A stretch of 64,000 nucleotides of DNA, taken from the NCBI RefSeq assembly GCF_016019935.1, contig NZ_JAECMT010000003.1, forward strand, positions 443,388-507,387, read 5' to 3'. Made by a program: the position numbers and the translations under genes. The notes under the pieces were generated by a model. It was not told the DNA's origin, did not search any database, and saw only the letters and a list, made by a program, of their open reading frames with translations. Shown here in pieces: positions 63,814-64,000 of the stretch. Each line of letters starts with the position of its first letter. Positions within the stretch are counted from its first letter, which is position 1. The DNA is from Paenibacillus sp. GSMTC-2017. GTDB lineage: Bacteria; Bacillota; Bacilli; Paenibacillales; Paenibacillaceae.

Positions 63814-64000
63814 GTTCTGTGAGCGGGAAAATGATAGAGCCACTTGTTTACGAAAAAAAGTCAGGAGTAAACTATCGTACTAGATGGGGTGTTTGGTCGG
63901 TTGTTTGTATTGCTTTCATTGGGACACTATATGCTGCATTGACTCGTGGAGGAGCTGTCGAATGGTATGTTCTAACTGTACTTGCCGGACTTTTTGTGTT
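63810..64000 (+). CDS. DUF58-family protein, N-terminal part (continues past window end)
   Basis: The ATG at 63810 overlaps the MoxR stop (ATGA). The 63 visible residues begin MSSVSGKMIEPLVYEKKSG and hold a membrane helix (WSVVCIAFIGTLYAALTRG), followed by another hydrophobic segment. MoxR genes are usually followed by DUF58, and the two N-terminal helices fit that family. The domain itself lies outside the window. Confidence 0.7.
   Translation, partial: MSSVSGKMIEPLVYEKKSGVNYRTRWGVWSVVCIAFIGTLYAALTRGGAVEWYVLTVLAGLFV

Overview
The window looks like chromosome from a spore-forming, low-to-mid GC Gram-positive bacterium of the Paenibacillaceae (Paenibacillus or Cohnella type). This rests on AGGAGG-type ribosome binding sites with frequent TTG/GTG starts, sigma-A promoters, an exact PerR box, BglG-type antitermination, a YesMN-type two-component system beside a sugar ABC importer, UvsE, a GsaB-type HemL, YneF, and an LCP cell-wall protein. 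No rRNA, tRNA, CRISPR array or prophage was seen. One decayed IS3-type element is present.

Layout. 1-5.6 kb (minus strand): an amino-sugar uptake locus with a PTS EIICB of N-acetylglucosamine type, a BglG/LicT-type antiterminator, and an NgcE-like binding protein with two permeases. Both transcription units start with a promoter followed by a RAT/terminator leader. 5.6-19.6 kb: housekeeping genes (EamA exporter, exonuclease, Bcr/CflA efflux pump, methyltransferase, AlkZ-like protein, KDPG aldolase, fumarase, Uup-like ABC-F ATPase, PerR-controlled Dps, thioredoxin reductase, GalU). 19.7-23.4 kb: a zinc-ribbon/FxLYD membrane protein, a membrane-anchored trypsin-like protease, and a His/Gln/Gly-rich repeat protein. 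23.6-29.8 kb: a complete sugar-responsive module (binding protein, two permeases, YesM-type kinase, YesN-type regulator). 29.9-38 kb: SodA, signal peptidase I, RNase HI, QueG, Ogt, YneF, FolE, a hydrolase, and an IclR regulator. 38-41.5 kb: a DUF5984-like orphan, then aconitase. 41.6-52.7 kb: a cell-wall amidase-like protein, Ddl, UvsE, TauE, an inositol monophosphatase, a sugar dehydrogenase, and a 1038-residue GNAT fusion overlapping an amidohydrolase. 52.7-55.2 kb: an AT-rich accessory patch with a secreted protein, a lipoprotein and the IS3 remnant. 55.2-64 kb: GsaB, an LCP ligase, a NatA-type exporter, Bcp, a polysaccharide deacetylase, and the start of a MoxR/DUF58 operon.

How the genes work together. 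The most interesting unit is the first. A PTS antiterminator appears placed to control both its own PTS permease and a neighbouring ATP-dependent chitobiose/GlcNAc-type importer, through two near-identical RNA switches. A second regulatory link is an identical GTTTCA-N5-TGAAAC operator downstream of identical promoters at the IclR gene and the aconitase gene 4 kb away.

All calls come from reading the sequence and from remembered family motifs. No database search or folding program was run, so promoter and operator calls are pattern matches.
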